The notes beneath the pieces were generated by a model that was given only the letters and a program-made list of their open reading frames with translations, ran no database searches and was not told where the DNA came from. Shown here one piece after another: positions 1 to 7,969 of a DNA stretch of 48,125 nt; the first letter of the stretch is position 1, and the number at the start of each line of letters is the position of its first letter. This DNA comes from Specibacter cremeus (lineage in GTDB: Bacteria > Actinomycetota > Actinomycetes > Actinomycetales > Micrococcaceae): NCBI RefSeq assembly GCF_003946885.1, contig NZ_RWKQ01000036.1, positions 1 through 48,125 of the forward strand, written 5' to 3'. The position numbers and the translations under genes are program-made.

Positions 1-54
1 GGACATGCAAGCCAGTCTTCCGCAACCTCACCAAAGTCGCAGGATGACACGCCG

Positions 55-696
55 TCAAAGAACCTGACCAGTTACTTTTTTCGGTGGCTTAAGCGTGCCG
101 GTGCGCACTTGGATGTGTCCGCCGCGCAATGAGGCCCGGGTGGTGCCGACGGTTGATTGCTCAAGAGCTGTCCAGGGGTGTGCGTTGATGTCGGCACCGC
201 CGACGGTGCAGGCCAGCCGGGCCAGGGGCGAGAGCAGCCGCGCTGCACCCGTGGGTTGTTGCATGTCGACAATGCAGACCCTGCCACCCGGGCCGGCGAG
301 CGCTGCCGCGGAACGCCAGGCGGTGCGCCAGTCCGGCATCACGGACAGGGCATAGGTGGCGATGACGGCGTCGATTGTGCAGCCCTCGGGAGTCATGACG
401 GTTGCGTCGGCCCGGACGAGTGTCACGTTGGACCAGCCATGCCGGCGGACGCGGCGACGGGCCTGGGCGAGCATGGCCTGGCTGTTGTCGACGCCGACGA
501 TCCTCCCGCCCGGGCCGATGATGTCCTCAACCGGGCCGAAGTTCAGTCCCGTCCCGCATCCCAGGTCCAATATGGCCATGCCCGGATGCAGGTGCAGGTC
601 GCTGATGCCGCGGATCCGGCCGGCCCGGTAGATGGGCCATTCGCCCGAGAGCAGGTCGTAGACGCGGGCGAAGGATTCGTAGCGGTCGCGCGTCAT
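55..696 (-). CDS. Class I SAM-dependent methyltransferase
   Basis: About 213 residues. The N-terminal part has the FARVYDLLSGEWPIYRAGR stretch, followed by the SAM-binding motif DLGCGTGLNF and an acidic second strand ending VGVD, which mark the class I methyltransferase fold; it is likely cytoplasmic. The start at 696 is chosen because GGGAGGG lies just upstream; an earlier in-frame start at 900 has no such signal and an arginine-rich, shadow-like N-terminus. It is divergent from the FAD oxidoreductase and probably belongs to the same cluster. The last ten or so residues (KPPKKVTGQVL) are encoded by locally lower-GC DNA and look unlike the usual end of the family, so the 3' end may have been altered by a junction near position 80. 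Substrate unknown. Confidence 0.8.
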   Translation of the reverse strand: MTRDRYESFARVYDLLSGEWPIYRAGRIRGISDLHLHPGMAILDLGCGTGLNFGPVEDIIGPGGRIVGVDNSQAMLAQARRRVRRHGWSNVTLVRADATVMTPEGCTIDAVIATYALSVMPDWRTAWRSAAALAGPGGRVCIVDMQQPTGAARLLSPLARLACTVGGADINAHPWTALEQSTVGTTRASLRGGHIQVRTGTLKPPKKVTGQVL

Positions 697-828
697 CCGC
701 GGGTCCCTCCCTTGTGACCGGCCCGGGGTTTTCGATGAAACCTGATTCGTCCCACGCGACCTCGGCTGCTCGACAGTTCGCGCCGGCAGCGGCATCGTTG
801 GGTCCGGACGTTCCAGTCCCATTATGCG

Positions 829-2343
829 ATGGATGCCGACGGAACGGCCGAAGTCAGGCGATGGCCGCCGGGGCCATTGGAAACTCGAATGAAAGGCCAC
901 GACGTGGAACTGGATTGGGGCGGGTTATGGGACGTTGTGGTCGTCGGCGGCGGGACGGCTGGCATCGTCGGGGCCAGGACCGCGGCGGGCTTGGGTGCCC
1001 GGGTGCTGCTTGTCGAGCGGGACAGAACGGGAGGGGACTGCCTGTACACCGGCTGCGTGCCCTCCAAGGCGGTCCTGGCCGCGGCCGGGGCGGCCGCCGC
1101 GGCCCGGAACGCTGCCAGACTCGGCATCGATGTTGCTGAGGTGGGTGTGGACTTCACCCGGGTGATGGCCCATGTCCGGGCGGCCATTGCCGCCCTTGCG
1201 CCGGCGGATTCCCCCGAAGCACTGGAGTCAACCGGCGTGCCGGTCGTGTTGGGGCATGCGGTGATCGGCGCCGATGGCACGGTGGCCGTGAACGGGCGCC
1301 GGATCGCCGCGCGTCAGGTGCTGCTGGCGATGGGGGCCGCTCCGGCCGTTCCTGTTATTGACGGCATCCGCGTGGTGCCGGTGCTGACGAGCGAGACCAT
1401 CTGGGGGCTCGAAGAGCTCCCAGAGCGCCTCGCCGTCATTGGCGGGGGCCCGGTCGGCTGCGAACTCGGCCAGGCATTCGCCCGCCTCGGTTCAACGGTG
1501 ACCATCATCGGATCCGGACCCCGGCTGCTGCCCCGCGAAGACCCGGACGCGTCGGAGCTGCTGCGGCTTTCCCTGGTGGCCGACGGCGTGCGGGTGCTCA
1601 CGGGCACCCGGGCGGCGTCGGTGACGCCAGGTACCGGCGGCGGCACCGTGGTGACGCACGACGGGCAGCGGGTGGGCTTCACCCATCTGCTGGCGGCCAC
1701 CGGCCGGGCGCCCCGGACAGCGGGCCTGGGCCTTGCCGCCGCCGGAATCGATCTGGACGAACGGGGGCGTGTCGTGACCGACAGGCACCTGCGTACGAGC
1801 AAACCCGGATTCTGGGCGGCCGGCGACGTCACGGCCCACCCGCAGTACACGCACACCGCGGGTGTGCATGCCGGCATCGCCGCCGCCAACGCGGTCCTGG
1901 GTCCGTGGCGCACGATCAGCCCGGTGACCCCGCCCAGGGTCACGTTCACGGACCCGGAGATCGCCGCCGTGGGTGAACCGACCGGCCCCGGCACGGAACA
2001 ACACCGGCAGAGCACTATTTGGCACACGCACCTGGACCGGGCCGTCACGCAGGCGCAGACGGCCGGATTCACCCGGCTGGCCGTCGGCCGGCGCGGACGG
2101 CTGACCGGGGGGACGGTGGTCGGCCCTCGGGCGGGGGAAACCATCGGCGAACTGTCCCTTGCCGTGCATCTGAGGCTGCGCACCTCGAACCTGGCGCGCG
2201 CCACCCACCCCTACCCGACACACAACGATGCGCTGTGGAACGCGGCGATCCTGGAGGTCTTGCGGCGCCTGCACGCACCCGTCCCGGCGGCACTGACCCG
2301 CCTGGTGGCCGCGGCCCGCCGCCGGCGCCCGGCCAGGGGCTGA
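829..2343 (+). CDS. FAD-dependent pyridine nucleotide-disulfide oxidoreductase (mercuric reductase/lipoamide dehydrogenase fold)
   Basis: 504 residues (484 if the ATG at 889 is used; neither start has a clear ribosome binding site). A Rossmann motif VVVGGGTAGIVGARTA binds FAD, GGDCLYTGCVPSK carries the redox-active cysteine pair separated by four residues, GGGPVGCELGQAFARLG binds NAD(P)H, and GDVTAHPQYTHTAG is the second FAD motif. The C-terminal dimerisation domain ends with HPYPTHND in place of the usual HAHPT, keeping the histidine-proline pair. The protein lacks the N-terminal heavy-metal domain and the C-terminal vicinal cysteines of true MerA, so mercury reduction is not supported. It heads the cluster of membrane, regulator and radical SAM genes. 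Predicted cytosolic flavoenzyme; substrate unknown. Confidence 0.85.
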   Translation: MDADGTAEVRRWPPGPLETRMKGHDVELDWGGLWDVVVVGGGTAGIVGARTAAGLGARVLLVERDRTGGDCLYTGCVPSKAVLAAAGAAAAARNAARLGIDVAEVGVDFTRVMAHVRAAIAALAPADSPEALESTGVPVVLGHAVIGADGTVAVNGRRIAARQVLLAMGAAPAVPVIDGIRVVPVLTSETIWGLEELPERLAVIGGGPVGCELGQAFARLGSTVTIIGSGPRLLPREDPDASELLRLSLVADGVRVLTGTRAASVTPGTGGGTVVTHDGQRVGFTHLLAATGRAPRTAGLGLAAAGIDLDERGRVVTDRHLRTSKPGFWAAGDVTAHPQYTHTAGVHAGIAAANAVLGPWRTISPVTPPRVTFTDPEIAAVGEPTGPGTEQHRQSTIWHTHLDRAVTQAQTAGFTRLAVGRRGRLTGGTVVGPRAGETIGELSLAVHLRLRTSNLARATHPYPTHNDALWNAAILEVLRRLHAPVPAALTRLVAAARRRRPARG

Positions 2344-2463
2344 GCCGCCGGCGCCGGAACCGGGAAAGAGTGCCGGTTGTGTGTCCGGGATTGCAGAACT
2401 CTTCCCTGTGGCGGGCCTACCGTTCATCCGTAGGTACCTTCCACCGACGAAAGGCGGGATCCC

Positions 2464-2919
2464 ATGTCCGCTTCATACACGCTTGCGCATCATCCGCACC
2501 TCTGGTCCATCCTGGGCAGGCGCGTCTCCGCCGGGGTGATCGGCGGCCTCGCCGGAGGGATCGTGTTCGGCATCCTCATGGCGATGATGGGCATGTTCCC
2601 CATGATCGCCGCCCTGGTCGGCGTCAACTCGGTTGGGGTCGGGGTCGTCATCCATCTGTTGATCTCGATCGTGATCGGCCTTGTTCTGACGGTCCTTTTC
2701 GCTGGGAAGTTCCTCACCAGCTACGGCAAGGGCGTCGTCACAGGCCTGGTTTACGGGGTCGTGTGGTGGGTCTTGGGCGCGCTGCTGATCATGCCCCTGG
2801 TCCTGGGCATGCCCGTCTTCACCCTGAACCTGATGGCTGCCCTGTCCCTGATGGGTCATCTGGTCTACGGGGCTATTCTGGGTCTGACAGCTGTGCGCGT
2901 GCTCAAGGCCCGTGCATGA
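2464..2919 (+). CDS. Small four-helix membrane protein of unknown function
   Basis: 151 residues, strongly hydrophobic, with about four transmembrane helices at roughly 22-45, 50-75, 85-110 and 118-143, and a basic C-terminus (VRVLKARA). A GGCGGG ribosome binding site precedes the ATG. The stop codon overlaps a possible ATG of the following Crp/Fnr gene in an ATGA, suggesting translational coupling. No catalytic or metal-binding motif is visible; helices are rich in glycine and methionine. Its place between a flavoprotein and the regulator suggests a partner of the cluster, but no function can be assigned. Confidence 0.75.
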   Translation: MSASYTLAHHPHLWSILGRRVSAGVIGGLAGGIVFGILMAMMGMFPMIAALVGVNSVGVGVVIHLLISIVIGLVLTVLFAGKFLTSYGKGVVTGLVYGVVWWVLGALLIMPLVLGMPVFTLNLMAALSLMGHLVYGAILGLTAVRVLKARA

Positions 2920-3704
2920 CCGACGACTGCGGCAACAACTTGGCGGCGGTCCCCACGGGGGACCGCCGCCCGTGGTCGCCGCAGGAGAGGGAGGCCGACC
3001 CGTTGATGCCCGGACCCACGGACCCATTCAGCTGCCTGACCGAGGTGGACCTGTTCGCGGACCTGAGCGCGGCCGAGATGGCGGCCATGGACCGCATGGC
3101 CCCACCCCGGCTCTACCGGGCTGGGGAAATGGTGTTCACCCAGTCCCAGCCGGTCACGGCCCTGTTCATCCTCAAGTCCGGCCGGGTGCGCGTCTTCCGG
3201 GTCGCCGAGGGTGGCAAGGCGCTGACCATGGCCATCCTGGAGCCCGGCGCCGTGTTCGGGGAGATGCTGCTGGTCGGGCAGCGGATGTACGACAACTATG
3301 CCGAGGCCATCGAGGATTCTATGATCTGTCGGCTCAGCACGGCCGAGGTGGAACGGTTCCTTCTGGCCGACCCGCGCATCGCGATACGCATTGCGCGGCT
3401 GCTGGGCGAACAGGTTGCCCGGCTGGAGGAGCGCCTGACCGATCTGGCCCTGCGGCCCCTGGCCGCCCGGGCGGCCTCCACGCTGCTCAATCTGGCGGAA
3501 AACGCGCCACCGCAGCGGTTCGGCCACGCACCGGCGGTCCGGCTCACGCACGAACAGCTCGCCGGCCTACTGGGCGCGAGCCGGGAGGCGACCAGCAAAA
3601 CCATGGCCGAGTTGGCCGCCGGGAGACTCATCCGCCAGGGACGCGGCCGGATCATCATCGAAGACGCCGGGGCCCTGCGCACCATGGCCAGGAGAACCTC
3701 GTGA
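2916..3704 (+). CDS. Crp/Fnr family transcriptional regulator
   Basis: About 262 residues from the ATG overlapping the previous stop; a second candidate ATG at 3006 (232 residues) has a GGGAGG 11 bases upstream and starts right before the conserved domain, so the true start is uncertain. A cyclic-nucleotide-binding beta-barrel covers roughly residues 45-155 (LFADLSAAEMAAMDRM, then GEMVFTQ, then EPGAVFGEMLLVG). A C-terminal winged helix-turn-helix has LTHEQLAGLLGASREATSKTMAELAAGRLI. No FNR-type cysteine cluster is present, so it probably senses a small molecule rather than oxygen through Fe-S. Likely regulator of this cluster. Confidence 0.88.
   Translation: MTDDCGNNLAAVPTGDRRPWSPQEREADPLMPGPTDPFSCLTEVDLFADLSAAEMAAMDRMAPPRLYRAGEMVFTQSQPVTALFILKSGRVRVFRVAEGGKALTMAILEPGAVFGEMLLVGQRMYDNYAEAIEDSMICRLSTAEVERFLLADPRIAIRIARLLGEQVARLEERLTDLALRPLAARAASTLLNLAENAPPQRFGHAPAVRLTHEQLAGLLGASREATSKTMAELAAGRLIRQGRGRIIIEDAGALRTMARRTS
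2942..2970 (+). repeat. Perfect 13-bp stem hairpin at the start of the Crp/Fnr gene
   Basis: The arm at 2942-2954 (GGCGGCGGTCCCC) is the exact reverse complement of 2958-2970, with a three-base loop ACG. It lies after the overlapping ATG at 2916 and before the alternative ATG at 3006. There is no T-run after it, so it is not a classical terminator. It could be a translation-control or mRNA-processing hairpin in a 5' leader if 3006 is the real start. Confidence 0.7.
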
Positions 3705-3852
3705 TCACCGCCGCCTGCCACGCCACGGCCGACGGACAGCGCCCGCCCAACGCAGCCTGGTCCCATCCCCTGCCCTCCCCGCTGGCGTGGCGGATCAAAA
3801 ACAAGGTCGCGTTCTCCCCTTTCAGCGGTATCCGCATCGAGAACGACCGCAC

Positions 3853-4233
3853 GTGACCGCCTCCCATCAGCCATCAGGCTCACTGACCACCGACAAACCG
3901 CTGGGCATGTGGCGGGCCGGGCTGGCCGGTGGGGTGACTGCGATCATTTGCTGTGTCGGACCGACAGTACTTGCGCTCATCGGTGTGCTGAGCGCAGCCT
4001 CGGCGTTCACCCTGGCCACCGGTCTGTACGACCAATGGCATTGGGTGTTCAGCCTGGCCGGTCTGGTCGTAACGGCCGGCCTGATCTGGTGGGCACTGCG
4101 GCGCCGCCGGGCATGCACCCTTCCCGGGGTGAAGAAGGCCTGGAAACGCATCGCCGGGGCGCTGCTGATCGGCCTCGGCACCTACCTCGCTCTCTACTGG
4201 ATCACTACCTGGTTAGGACGATTGGCCTCATGA
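3853..4233 (+). CDS. MerT-like membrane protein with a Cys-Cys pair
   Basis: About 126 residues from the GTG at 3853 (alternatives: GTG at 3787, ATG at 3907; no start has a clear ribosome binding site). The first helix contains AIICCVGPTVLALIGVLSA, matching the CCxGP signature of MerT-type mercury transporters, where the paired cysteines bind the metal in the membrane. Two or three more helices follow, with a basic loop RRRRACTLPGVKKAWKR that carries a further cysteine. The stop overlaps the start of the radical SAM gene (ATGA). The length fits MerT. The ligand may be a soft metal, but whether it is mercury is unknown. Confidence 0.7.
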   Translation: MTASHQPSGSLTTDKPLGMWRAGLAGGVTAIICCVGPTVLALIGVLSAASAFTLATGLYDQWHWVFSLAGLVVTAGLIWWALRRRRACTLPGVKKAWKRIAGALLIGLGTYLALYWITTWLGRLAS

Positions 4234-5831
4234 CGACACAACGCGAAACCCGGAACGAAGTCTTCATCGAATACACCAAAAGCATCTGCCCGGTCTGCAA
4301 GGTCGTCGTGGACGCCGAGGTGAACATCCGCCAAGACAAGGTCTACCTGCGGAAGCGATGCCGCGACCACGGCCCGTTCGAAGCCCTCGTCTACTCCGAC
4401 GCGAAGGCCTACCTGGAGTCCGGGAAATACAACAAGCCCGGCACCATCCCCCTGGCAACCCAGACCGAGATCGTCGACGGATGCCCGTCGGACTGCGGGC
4501 TGTGCCCGGCCCACAAACAGCACGCCTGCCTGGGCATCATCGAGGTCAACACGAACTGCAACCTGGACTGTCCGATCTGCTTTGCCGGCTCCGGCCACCA
4601 ACCGGACGGGTACTCCATCACGGTGGAGCAGTGCGCCCGGATGCTCGACGTCTTCGTGGAGGCGGAGGGCGAACCGGAGGTGGTCATGCTCTCCGGCGGG
4701 GAACCGACCATCCATAAAAACATTCTGGAGTTCATCGACCTGGCCCAGGCACGCCCGATCAAGGTCGTGAACTTGAACACCAACGGGATCCGCCTGGCCT
4801 CCGACCGGAAATTTGTTCAGGCCCTGGCCGAACGCAACCGGATCGAGGGCAAAACGGTGAACATCTACCTCCAGTTCGATGGGTTCAACGAACGGACCCA
4901 CCTGCAGATCAGGGGCAAGGACCTGCGGGAACGCAAACGCCGGGCCTTGGACAACTGCGCCGAATTCGGGCTCTCCGTCACCCTGGTCGCGGCCATCGAA
5001 CGGGACCTGAACGACCACGAGGTCGGAGAGATCGTCCGCTACGGCATCGACCACCCCGCCGTGCGCTCCGTCGTGTTCCAGCCGGTGACCCACTCCGGCC
5101 GGCACCTCGAATTCGATCCGCTGACCCGTCTGACCAACCCCGACGTCATCAGATTCCTGGTCGACCAGTGCCCCGACTGGTTCCGGGCCGATGACTTCTT
5201 CCCCGTCCCGTGCTGCTTCCCCACCTGCCGGTCCATCACCTACCTTCTCGTGGACAAAAGCAACGGCGAGACCACCGTGGTTCCCATCCCACGCCTGATC
5301 AACCTCGATGACTACCTGGACTACGTCACGAACCGCGTCCTGCCCGACGTGCAGGTGCGCGCCGCCCTGGAAACCCTGTGGAGCGCCTCTGCCACCATGG
5401 GCGGACCCGCCACCACGGCCGGCCTGGAAACCACGGCCGCCGAGCTGGAATGCACCAGCTGCGGCATCGACCTGCCCGCGGCGGTCAAAGACCTCGACGA
5501 TCACGCCTTCATGATCGTCATCCAGGATTTCCAGGACCCTTACACGCTGAACGTGAAGCAGCTGATGAAATGCTGCGTCGAGGAAATCACCCCGGACGGC
5601 CACCTCATCCCGTTCTGCGCCTACAACTCCGTGGGCTACCGGGAGCAGGTCAGGTCCCGGATGTCCGGGGTCGAGGTCGCCGACGTCGTCCCGAACGCCA
5701 CGGGCATCCAGGAACTGCTCACCACCTCCGCGCACGGCACCAAAATTGCCGGGTCCCCAACATCCGGCGCAGCCAGATCGGCGCACGGAACAGGGCAAAC
5801 CAATCTGGGCATGCCGGCGGTGCGTACGTGA
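4230..5831 (+). CDS. Radical SAM enzyme of the Tes/MJ0619 (tetraether synthase / pterin methylase) type
   Basis: 533 residues. The N-terminus has a zinc-ribbon-like CPVC at 20-23 and C44. A cysteine cluster at 85, 89, 92 and 100 (GCPSDCGLCPAHKQHAC) leads into the radical SAM motif C110-NLD-C114-PI-C117, followed by LSGGEP for SAM binding. A C-terminal section has ECTSC and MKCCVEEITPDGHLIPFCAYNSVGYR. This combination of an N-terminal ribbon, a GCPxDCGLC cluster and a KCC...IPFCAYN tail is the pattern of the archaeal tetraether lipid synthase and the MJ0619 pterin methylase, which hold extra Fe-S clusters. The actinobacterial members are uncharacterised as far as I know. It overlaps both neighbours by four bases, so it is part of one operon. 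Confidence 0.88.
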   Translation: MTTQRETRNEVFIEYTKSICPVCKVVVDAEVNIRQDKVYLRKRCRDHGPFEALVYSDAKAYLESGKYNKPGTIPLATQTEIVDGCPSDCGLCPAHKQHACLGIIEVNTNCNLDCPICFAGSGHQPDGYSITVEQCARMLDVFVEAEGEPEVVMLSGGEPTIHKNILEFIDLAQARPIKVVNLNTNGIRLASDRKFVQALAERNRIEGKTVNIYLQFDGFNERTHLQIRGKDLRERKRRALDNCAEFGLSVTLVAAIERDLNDHEVGEIVRYGIDHPAVRSVVFQPVTHSGRHLEFDPLTRLTNPDVIRFLVDQCPDWFRADDFFPVPCCFPTCRSITYLLVDKSNGETTVVPIPRLINLDDYLDYVTNRVLPDVQVRAALETLWSASATMGGPATTAGLETTAAELECTSCGIDLPAAVKDLDDHAFMIVIQDFQDPYTLNVKQLMKCCVEEITPDGHLIPFCAYNSVGYREQVRSRMSGVEVADVVPNATGIQELLTTSAHGTKIAGSPTSGAARSAHGTGQTNLGMPAVRT

Positions 5832-6676
5832 GCACACCCCGGGACATCGCGGGCCACGGCATCAAGGCCTGCTGCGCCGCCGGGTACGGATCCGACGCGG
5901 TGGCGCTGCTGCTGGGCACCAGCTACCATCCCGGTGGTCTCCCCTTGACCCGCCGCCTCGCCCGAGCCCTTGCCTTGAACCCCGGGTCCGCTATCCTGGA
6001 CGTGGCCAGCGGCACGGGCCGGACCGCGCTGGTGCTGGCCGCCGAATACGACTGCACCGTCCACGGCCTGGATCTCGGCACCGCCCAGATCGAGCAGGCC
6101 CGGCGGGCCGCCGCCGAGGCAGGCCTGGACGCGACGGTAACGTTCCAGCAGGCCGACGCCGAACACCTGCCAATCCCGGACGGATCCTTCGACGCAGTGG
6201 TGTGCGAATGCGCGTTCTGCACCTTCCCGGACAAGAACCAGGCGGCCGCCGAGTTCGCCCGCGTGCTCAAACCCGGCGGCTGGCTCGGCCTCACGGACAT
6301 CACCGTCACGGACGAGGGCCTACCCGAAGAGTTGACAACCCTCACCGCATGGATTGCATGCATCGCCGACGCCCGCAGCATCGACGGCTACCAGGCCATC
6401 CTCTCCACGGCAGGCCTGGGCGTGGAGCGGGTCGAAGACCACGGGGACGCCCTGACACGCATGATCGACCAGATCGAGGCCAGACTGGGCCTCCTCGCCA
6501 TGACGGCGCCAGCCGACCTGGAAGCCGCCGGCGCCGACCCGACCCGTATCAGGCACTACACCCGCCTCGTGCGCGAAGCCGCCACCGCAGGCATCATCGG
6601 CTACACCCTGATGACCGCCCGAAAACCGATCTCCCCGACCCGCCCGCGACACGATGCACAAGTCACTGAACCTTGA
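5828..6676 (+). CDS. Cysteine-rich class I SAM-dependent methyltransferase
   Basis: 282 residues, GTG start overlapping the radical SAM stop (GTGA). The SAM fold is shown by AILDVASGTGRTALVLA (about 55-71), GLDLG (80-84), an acidic-tipped strand and the late motif LKPGGWLGLTDI. Cysteines C15-C16 and C126, C128, C131 (CECAFC) stand near the active site. This arrangement resembles arsenite/metalloid methyltransferases, where cysteines bind the thiophilic substrate, but it is not the exact ArsM pattern. Placed last in the radical SAM operon, it may modify the same product or methylate a soft metal or metalloid. Confidence 0.82.
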   Translation: MSTPRDIAGHGIKACCAAGYGSDAVALLLGTSYHPGGLPLTRRLARALALNPGSAILDVASGTGRTALVLAAEYDCTVHGLDLGTAQIEQARRAAAEAGLDATVTFQQADAEHLPIPDGSFDAVVCECAFCTFPDKNQAAAEFARVLKPGGWLGLTDITVTDEGLPEELTTLTAWIACIADARSIDGYQAILSTAGLGVERVEDHGDALTRMIDQIEARLGLLAMTAPADLEAAGADPTRIRHYTRLVREAATAGIIGYTLMTARKPISPTRPRHDAQVTEP

Positions 6677-6702
6677 ATCTCCACGGGGCACCGTCGTCGA
6701 AC

Positions 6703-6725
6703 CTTGACCCCGGGTGAGGGTCAAG
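6703..6725 (+). promoter_or_regulatory. MerR-type operator (dyad) before the merR remnant
   Basis: CTTGACCC at 6703-6710 and GGGTCAAG at 6718-6725 form a perfect 8-bp dyad with a 7-base spacer; TTGACC within it could serve as a -35 box. MerR regulators bind such dyads between promoter elements. It lies about 30 bases before the start of the decayed merR gene, so it is probably its former autoregulatory site. It could also fold as a weak hairpin after the methyltransferase gene. Confidence 0.6.
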
Positions 6726-6756
6726 GGCTTGCTGAAAGAGAACGGAGGAAACCATC

Positions 6757-6992
6757 ATGGGCACACCGATGACCATCGGCGACGTCGCGAAGCACACCGG
6801 ACCCGCGGCGGCCACCGCCTCTTCGACGAATCCGACTCCCGGCGCCTCCAGTTCATTCGCAACACCCTCGTGCTTGGATTTGGTCTGGACGACATCCGCG
6901 AAAAACTCGTCATTTCCGACGGCGGCCAAATGCCGTGCCGCCGCGTCCGGGTGATGATCTCGCAGCGGATCCACGGGATCGACACCACCTGA
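6757..6992 (+). pseudogene. Decayed MerR-family regulator
   Basis: A good ribosome binding site (GGAGG) precedes the ATG at 6757, and the first codons read MGTPMTIGDVAKHTG, the start of a MerR helix-turn-helix. The frame then changes, and a second frame reads GGHRLFDESDSRRLQF...TLVLGFGLDDIREKL...GQMPCRRVRVMISQRI up to a stop at 6992. The stretch that should encode the recognition helix and first wing (about 25 codons) is missing between the two pieces, and the C-terminal effector part is short. It cannot give a working DNA-binding protein unless the assembly is wrong. It probably controlled the upstream metal-like cluster. Confidence 0.7.
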
Positions 6993-7028
6993 CGGTACGG
7001 GCCGCGACCGGCTCGACCACCGCGGCGG

Positions 7029-7895
7029 CTACGCGAGCAGGCTGCGCAGGACGGCGGCGGCGCCGTCGTCGTACACCGAGGCGGCGACCTCGTTGGCGGC
7101 GGCCCGCACCACCGCATCAGCCTGGCCCATGGCGACGCCGCGGGCGGCCCAGCCGAGCATGTCGATGTCATTGCTGCCGTCGCCGACGGCCACCGTGCGC
7201 GATTGGGGCGTGCCAAGCCGGCGGCGGACCTTCTCCAGCGCCGTCGCCTTCGTGACGCCGGCCGCGGCGATGTCGAGCCATGCGGTCCAGCCGACCGAGT
7301 ACGTGACCCCGGCCAGCCCGGCCTCGCCGATGGCCGCCGCGAAGTCCTCCGTGCTGGCGTCGACGCTGTTGACGACGACGCGCACGGCGCGCGAGTGGAG
7401 CAGGTGGTGGAAATCGACACCGCGTGCCTCGATGCCGAAGCTGGAATCCTGGAACCGCTCGGTGGACAGGAAGTTGCCGTCCGCGTCCTCCAGGGCGAAA
7501 CGGGCGCCCGGGATGCGGTGGCGCAGCGCGTTCAGGGCCGGCGCCGGGTTGAAGGTCTCGCGCTCGATCACCTCGTAGCCGGCGGCCAGCGCCGGGTCGA
7601 TGCGGACGGTGACGCCGCCGTTGGAGCACACGCCGAAGCCGCGCGTGAGCCCGATCTGCTCCACGACCGGCAGCAGGGCGCCGAGCGAGCGGCCGGTGGC
7701 GATCACGACGTCGTGCCCGGCGTCGACCACGTCCCGGGCGGCGGTGCGCACGGCGTCGCTCATGCGGCCGTCGTGGTCGACGAGCGTGCCGTCCACGTCG
7801 AGGGCCACAAGATTGCCGGTTGCGTGGGTGGCATTGGTCCGGTCATTCAGCCGGTCATCGATGCCGGGAACCGCGTGTCCAGTCATTGTTGTCAT
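7029..7895 (-). CDS. HAD-superfamily Cof-type phosphatase
   Basis: 288 residues. Motif I is LDVDGTLVDHDG (nucleophile Asp), motif II lies in VIATGRS, and motif IV is VGDGSNDIDMLGWA, all typical of the Cof/YwpJ branch of cytosolic HAD hydrolases acting on sugar phosphates or nucleotides. The start at 7895 has a GGAA upstream; the extension to 7925 adds residues unlike the family. It is followed on the same strand, in the same direction, by serS upstream (gap about 75 bases). Its specific substrate cannot be told. Confidence 0.85.
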   Translation of the reverse strand: MTTMTGHAVPGIDDRLNDRTNATHATGNLVALDVDGTLVDHDGRMSDAVRTAARDVVDAGHDVVIATGRSLGALLPVVEQIGLTRGFGVCSNGGVTVRIDPALAAGYEVIERETFNPAPALNALRHRIPGARFALEDADGNFLSTERFQDSSFGIEARGVDFHHLLHSRAVRVVVNSVDASTEDFAAAIGEAGLAGVTYSVGWTAWLDIAAAGVTKATALEKVRRRLGTPQSRTVAVGDGSNDIDMLGWAARGVAMGQADAVVRAAANEVAASVYDDGAAAVLRSLLA

Positions 7896-7969
7896 GTTTC
7901 CAGTGAAGCAGACGCGTCCGCGCACCGGTCGGACCGCAGGCCGCGAACCGGTGAACGAGCAGTGAATTC

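Noticed and set aside
3-47. End of a gene running in from the left edge (TCKPVFRNLTKVAG and stop)
   Set aside because: Only 14 codons are visible; not enough to support a call.
829-2343. Mercuric reductase (merA)
   Set aside because: The redox CxxxxC and FAD folds fit, but the C-terminal vicinal cysteine pair and the N-terminal metal domain of MerA are absent.
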